From: Victivallales bacterium Lenti_02
Lineage (GTDB): Bacteria; Verrucomicrobiota; Lentisphaeria; Oligosphaerales; Lenti-02
Assembly: GCA_001603055.1 (NCBI GenBank)
Contig: LVAZ01000548.1
Span: forward strand, 1 to 8,984
DNA length: 8,984 bases
Direction: 5' to 3'
Shown here: piece after piece, positions 6,550 through 8,984 of the stretch
Layout of the letters: each line of letters opens with the position of its first letter
Numbering within the stretch: the first letter of the stretch is position 1
Notes under the pieces: generated by a model
The model's input: only the letters and a program-made list of their open reading frames with translations
Databases searched by the model: none
Told to the model about the DNA's origin: nothing
Position numbers and translations under genes: made by a program

Positions 6550-7454
6550 CCCCGCTCGGCTTCAACGATCTGCCCCTCACCGGCTGGTTTCCGGGCCACA
6601 TGCTCAAGGCCGGCCGGAAGATGCACGAAATCGCCCCGCTGGTGGACCTGGTGGTCGAGCTGGTGGACGCGCGTCTGCCTCTCGCCTCCCGCAATCCCCG
6701 GTTCCGCGAGTTCCTCCCCGGCAAGCCGGCCATGGTGCTGGCCAACAAGGCCGACCTGGCCGATCCCGCCGCCTCGCGCCGCTGGCAGCGCTGGTTCGAG
6801 GCCCAGGGCGAACGGGTCTTTTTCCTCGACGCCCGCCAGCCCGACGACCCGGACCGTCTGGTCCGCTACTGGGAGCGGGTGGCCCACGAGGAGCGCGAGC
6901 GGCGCGGCGCGACCCTGGCCCTCACCCGCCCGGTCCGCGTCATGATCGCGGGCGTTCCCAACGTGGGCAAGTCCACCCTGGTCAACCGGCTGTGCGCGGA
7001 GAAGCGCGCCCAGGTGGGGCCGCTGCCCGGCGTCACCCGCCAGAACCAGTGGATTCGCCTGCGCGGCGATGTCGAGCTGCTCGACACCCCCGGCGTGCTC
7101 TGGCCGCGCATCCGGGACAAGGAGCACGAGCTGCGCCTGGCCCTGGTCGGCTCGATCCGGGACGAGGTCATCGGCATCGAGCTGCTCGCCGAATTCCTCT
7201 GGTACGAGCTGAGCCGCCAGCCCGGGCGGGTGGACTGGTCGCTCTACGACCTGGCCGCCTGTCCGGAGTATCCCGACGAACTGATGGCGGCCGTGGCCCG
7301 CCGCCGGGGCCTGCTCCGGCCCGGCGGCGGCATCGACCCGGTTCGCACCGCGCACGCGCTGGTCAAGGACTACCGCGACCTGCGTCTGGGCGCTCTCACC
7401 TTCGAATTCCCTCCCGAGGAAACCACTCCATGCCGCCCATCCGCGTCGTTGTGA
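6546..7454 (+). CDS. rbgA: Ribosome biogenesis GTPase RbgA/YlqF (circularly permuted GTPase)
   Basis: A 302-residue GTPase that in Bacillus subtilis promotes late assembly of the large ribosomal subunit. The order of G motifs is permuted as the family requires: WFPGHMLKA (14-22) of the N-terminal segment, G4 as N67-K-A-D70, G5-like LDA (94-96), then G1 as GVPNVGKST (136-144), G2 at T164 (GVTRQ) and G3 as D180-T-P-G183. The C-terminal part contains the helical RNA-binding extension (about 200-285). G5 carries D where S/N is more usual; P-loop and G3 are intact, so it should bind GTP. It begins inside the stop of the preceding gene (ATGA) and its last 25 bases overlap the next gene, so it is expressed from the 5231 promoter as part of the operon. 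Length is slightly above the 282 residues of the B. subtilis protein. Confidence 0.95.
   Translation: MTPLGFNDLPLTGWFPGHMLKAGRKMHEIAPLVDLVVELVDARLPLASRNPRFREFLPGKPAMVLANKADLADPAASRRWQRWFEAQGERVFFLDARQPDDPDRLVRYWERVAHEERERRGATLALTRPVRVMIAGVPNVGKSTLVNRLCAEKRAQVGPLPGVTRQNQWIRLRGDVELLDTPGVLWPRIRDKEHELRLALVGSIRDEVIGIELLAEFLWYELSRQPGRVDWSLYDLAACPEYPDELMAAVARRRGLLRPGGGIDPVRTAHALVKDYRDLRLGALTFEFPPEETTPCRPSASL
7416..7420 (+). promoter_or_regulatory. Ribosome binding site inside the GTPase gene, fixing the dehydrogenase start
   Basis: GAGGA lies 9 bases before the ATG at 7430, within the 3' end of the GTPase gene. The same frame is open back to 6992, but only 7430 has this site and matches the family N-terminus (MPPIRVVVTKPEYV). 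The pattern GAGGAA(A)CCAC recurs before the E2 gene at 8431. Confidence 0.75.
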
Positions 7455-8428
7455 CCAAGCCCGAGTACGTCAAGGCCGAAGCCGTGTTCCAGGCCGCCCC
7501 CGACATGGACGTGCGGGTGTCCGACTGGCCGGAGGAGGCGGTGGCCGCCACCGTCCGCGAGCACGGGGCCTTCGCGGCCATCCTCGGGGTCGAGCGCTAC
7601 AGCGGCGCGCTCTACGAGGCGCTGCCGAAAGGCGGCATTCTGGCCCGTTTCGGGGTGGGGCACGACGGGGTGGACAAGCCGCGGGCCACGGCGCGCGGCC
7701 TGCTGGTGGCCAACACGCCCGGCGTGCTCGAGGACGCCGTGGCCGAACACGCCATCGCCCTGATTCTCGGCGTCGCCAAAAACCTCAACGCCTTCGCCCT
7801 GAGCATGCGGGCGGGGCAATGGGCGCCCCGGCTCGGGTTCGAGCTGCGCGGGCGCACCCTGGGCATTGTCGGCTGCGGCGGCATCGGCCGCCGCCTGGCC
7901 CGCTTCGCCGGCGCCTTCGGCATGACCGTGCTCGGGGCGGACCCCGCCGCCGCCGATCCGGCCGCCCTGCAGCGGGACTGGGGCTTCGCCGAAATCCATG
8001 CCGACTACCGGGCCATCCTCGGCCGCGTCGATATCCTCAGCCTCCATGTCCCCGCCAACGAGCACACCCGCCACTTGGTGAACGCCGACCTGCTGGCGGC
8101 GCTGCGCCCGACCGCCGTGCTGGTGAACACCGCGCGCGGGCCGGTGGTGGACGAGGCCGCCGTCTACGACGCCCTGACCTCCGGCCGCCTGGGCTTCGCC
8201 GCCCTCGATGTGTTCGAGACCGAGCCCTACGTTCCCGCCGCGCCGGGCAAAGACCTGCGGACGCTGCCCAATGTCCTCCTCACTCCGCACGTTAGTTCCA
8301 GCAGTGTCGAGGCCTGCCAGCGCATGGCCCACGCCTCGCTCGACAACGTGCGCCGCGCCCACTCCGGCACCTACGGCGCGGTCAGCCTGCTCAACCCGGA
8401 CGTGCTCGCCGTTCTGGGACAACGCTAG
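7430..8428 (+). CDS. D-2-hydroxyacid dehydrogenase (NAD-dependent; phosphoglycerate/glyoxylate-hydroxypyruvate reductase-like)
   Basis: A 332-residue cytoplasmic enzyme that interconverts a 2-oxoacid and a D-2-hydroxyacid. The Rossmann motif G148-C-G-G-I-G153 is followed by D171 at the end of strand 2, which favours NAD over NADP. The catalytic triad of the family is present: R236 (NTARGPVVDE), E265 (DVFETEP) and H287 (LLTPHVSSSS). RFGVGHDGVD (73-82) and NTPGVLEDAVAEH (95-107) are typical substrate-domain and hinge segments. Length is that of a lone catalytic unit; the ACT domain of long phosphoglycerate dehydrogenases is absent. It overlaps the GTPase gene by 25 bases and is followed after 16 bases by the E2 gene, so it may supply or consume the 2-oxoacid used by that complex (inference). 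Substrate could be 3-phosphoglycerate, glyoxylate, hydroxypyruvate or lactate-like acids. Confidence 0.93.
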   Translation: MPPIRVVVTKPEYVKAEAVFQAAPDMDVRVSDWPEEAVAATVREHGAFAAILGVERYSGALYEALPKGGILARFGVGHDGVDKPRATARGLLVANTPGVLEDAVAEHAIALILGVAKNLNAFALSMRAGQWAPRLGFELRGRTLGIVGCGGIGRRLARFAGAFGMTVLGADPAAADPAALQRDWGFAEIHADYRAILGRVDILSLHVPANEHTRHLVNADLLAALRPTAVLVNTARGPVVDEAAVYDALTSGRLGFAALDVFETEPYVPAAPGKDLRTLPNVLLTPHVSSSSVEACQRMAHASLDNVRRAHSGTYGAVSLLNPDVLAVLGQR

Positions 8429-8430
8429 CC

Positions 8431-8435
8431 GAGGA
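8431..8435 (+). promoter_or_regulatory. Ribosome binding site of the E2 gene
   Basis: GAGGA starts 3 bases after the dehydrogenase stop codon and ends 9 bases before the ATG at 8445. Confidence 0.7.
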
Positions 8436-8444
8436 ACCACCACC

Positions 8445-8984
8445 ATGAGCGCCCCGCTCCTTGTCGAACTGCCCCGCCTCTACGAGAACATGGACGAAGC
8501 GACCGTCGGTCCCTGGCAGGTGAAGGTGGGGGCCACCGTCGCCGAGGGCGATGTTCTGGTGGAGCTGATCACCGACAAGATGGTGGCCGAATTCGAGGCC
8601 CCGGCGGGCGGCACGGTGCTGGCGCTCTACGCCGCCGAGAAGAGCACGGTGCCCATCGGCTACACGCTCTGCGCCATCGGCGAGGCCGGCGCCCAGGCCC
8701 CCGACGTCCGCGCCGAAAACGAGGCCAAGCTGGCCGCCCACGCCAGCGCCGCCTCCCTCGACATCGATCTCGGCATCCTCGGCGACCCGGCCGCCCCCGC
8801 TCCCGAAAAACCCGCCTACAAGGTCGCCCCCGCCGCCCGGGCCCTCGCCAAGCAGCATAGCGTGGACCTGGACGCGGTCGCCGCCGCCTGCGGCAAGGAG
8901 GTGCTCCACCGCCAGGACATCCAGGACTACCTCGCCCAGCGCCAGACCGTCGTCCCCGAGCCCGAGCCGGCGAAACCCGCCTAC
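8445..8984 (+). CDS. 2-oxoacid dehydrogenase E2 component (lipoyl-bearing), N-terminal part, cut by the window
   Basis: The first 180 residues of an E2 acyltransferase-type protein; the frame is open to the window end. Residues 3 to about 80 are a lipoyl domain with the swinging-arm lysine K45 in ELITDKMVAEFEAP. A linker rich in A, P and E follows. Residues about 126-164 resemble a peripheral subunit (E1/E3)-binding domain: YKVAPAARALAKQHSVDLDAV begins at Y125, ending in R-x-D-I-Q-D-Y-L. The usual G-x-G-P-x-G-R-I loop is replaced by AACGKEVLHRQD. The end of the window (PEPAKPAY) repeats the PEKPAYKV sequence before that domain, so a second copy may follow. The acyltransferase domain lies beyond the window. 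Partner could be pyruvate, 2-oxoglutarate, branched-chain or acetoin dehydrogenase; not decidable here. It follows the dehydrogenase after 16 bases in the same operon. Confidence 0.85.
   Translation, partial: MSAPLLVELPRLYENMDEATVGPWQVKVGATVAEGDVLVELITDKMVAEFEAPAGGTVLALYAAEKSTVPIGYTLCAIGEAGAQAPDVRAENEAKLAAHASAASLDIDLGILGDPAAPAPEKPAYKVAPAARALAKQHSVDLDAVAAACGKEVLHRQDIQDYLAQRQTVVPEPEPAKPAY

Noticed and set aside
5907..7355. Minus-strand frame of 482 codons
   Set aside because: Antisense to the GTPase gene, whose G motifs are unmistakable; contains no known motif.
6992..7429. Upstream extension of the dehydrogenase frame
   Set aside because: Lies out of frame inside the GTPase gene, is arginine/proline-rich, and the family N-terminus and ribosome binding site both point to 7430.
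7370..8446. Minus-strand frame of 358 codons
   Set aside because: Antisense to the dehydrogenase gene with its full catalytic triad; translation is G/V/H-rich shadow.
1..8984. CRISPR array, tRNA, rRNA, transposase or attachment site
   Set aside because: No regularly spaced direct repeats, cloverleaf-like tRNA sequence, rRNA stretch or transposase-like protein was found; the only clear repeat is the palindrome at 2145-2291.

Overview
The window is high-G+C bacterial DNA carrying eight protein genes, two of them cut by the window edges, with almost no spare sequence. The genes are a glycoside-hydrolase-like protein, a sugar-phosphate isomerase/epimerase-like TIM barrel, an anchored M28 peptidase, a TIM-barrel amidohydrolase, an unrecognised protein, an RbgA-type GTPase, a D-2-hydroxyacid dehydrogenase and a lipoyl-bearing E2. 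That mix, the purine-rich ribosome binding sites (AAGGA, GAGGA, GGAGGGA) and the interspersed CCGGAGC/GCTCCGG palindrome suggest a Gram-negative heterotroph of the Planctomycetes-Verrucomicrobia-Lentisphaerae group. This assignment is inference from gene style only; no rRNA or other marker is present.

Layout. Positions 1-2069 (+) hold the 3' part of a large GH-A/GH42-like glycosidase gene. It converges on a sugar-phosphate isomerase/epimerase-like gene (2295-3095, -). The 225-base gap between their stops is mostly filled by a large imperfect palindrome (2145-2291) with hairpins nested inside it. A 204-base divergent spacer (3096-3299) separates the isomerase from the M28 peptidase (3300-4310, +). 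The peptidase runs tail-to-tail into an amidohydrolase (4312-5196, -), with one base between the stop codons. A 105-base divergent spacer (5197-5301) then carries a credible sigma-70-like promoter facing right. From 5302 to the window end lies a tight co-directional operon: unknown protein (5302-6549), RbgA/YlqF-type GTPase (6546-7454, ATGA overlap), D-2-hydroxyacid dehydrogenase (7430-8428, 25-base overlap), and the N-terminal part of a 2-oxoacid dehydrogenase E2 (8445 to the end, 16-base gap).

How they may work together. The left half looks catabolic: a glycosidase, a sugar isomerase/epimerase-like enzyme and a metal-dependent hydrolase in separate short transcription units. The right half pairs ribosome assembly (the GTPase) with central 2-oxoacid/2-hydroxyacid metabolism (dehydrogenase plus E2) in one operon. 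The first gene of that operon is unrecognised and is translationally coupled to the GTPase. I see no rRNA, tRNA, CRISPR array, transposase or phage gene. The observations most worth pursuing are the nested palindrome at 2145-2291, the unrecognised operon leader protein, and the E2 with an atypical and possibly repeated subunit-binding region.
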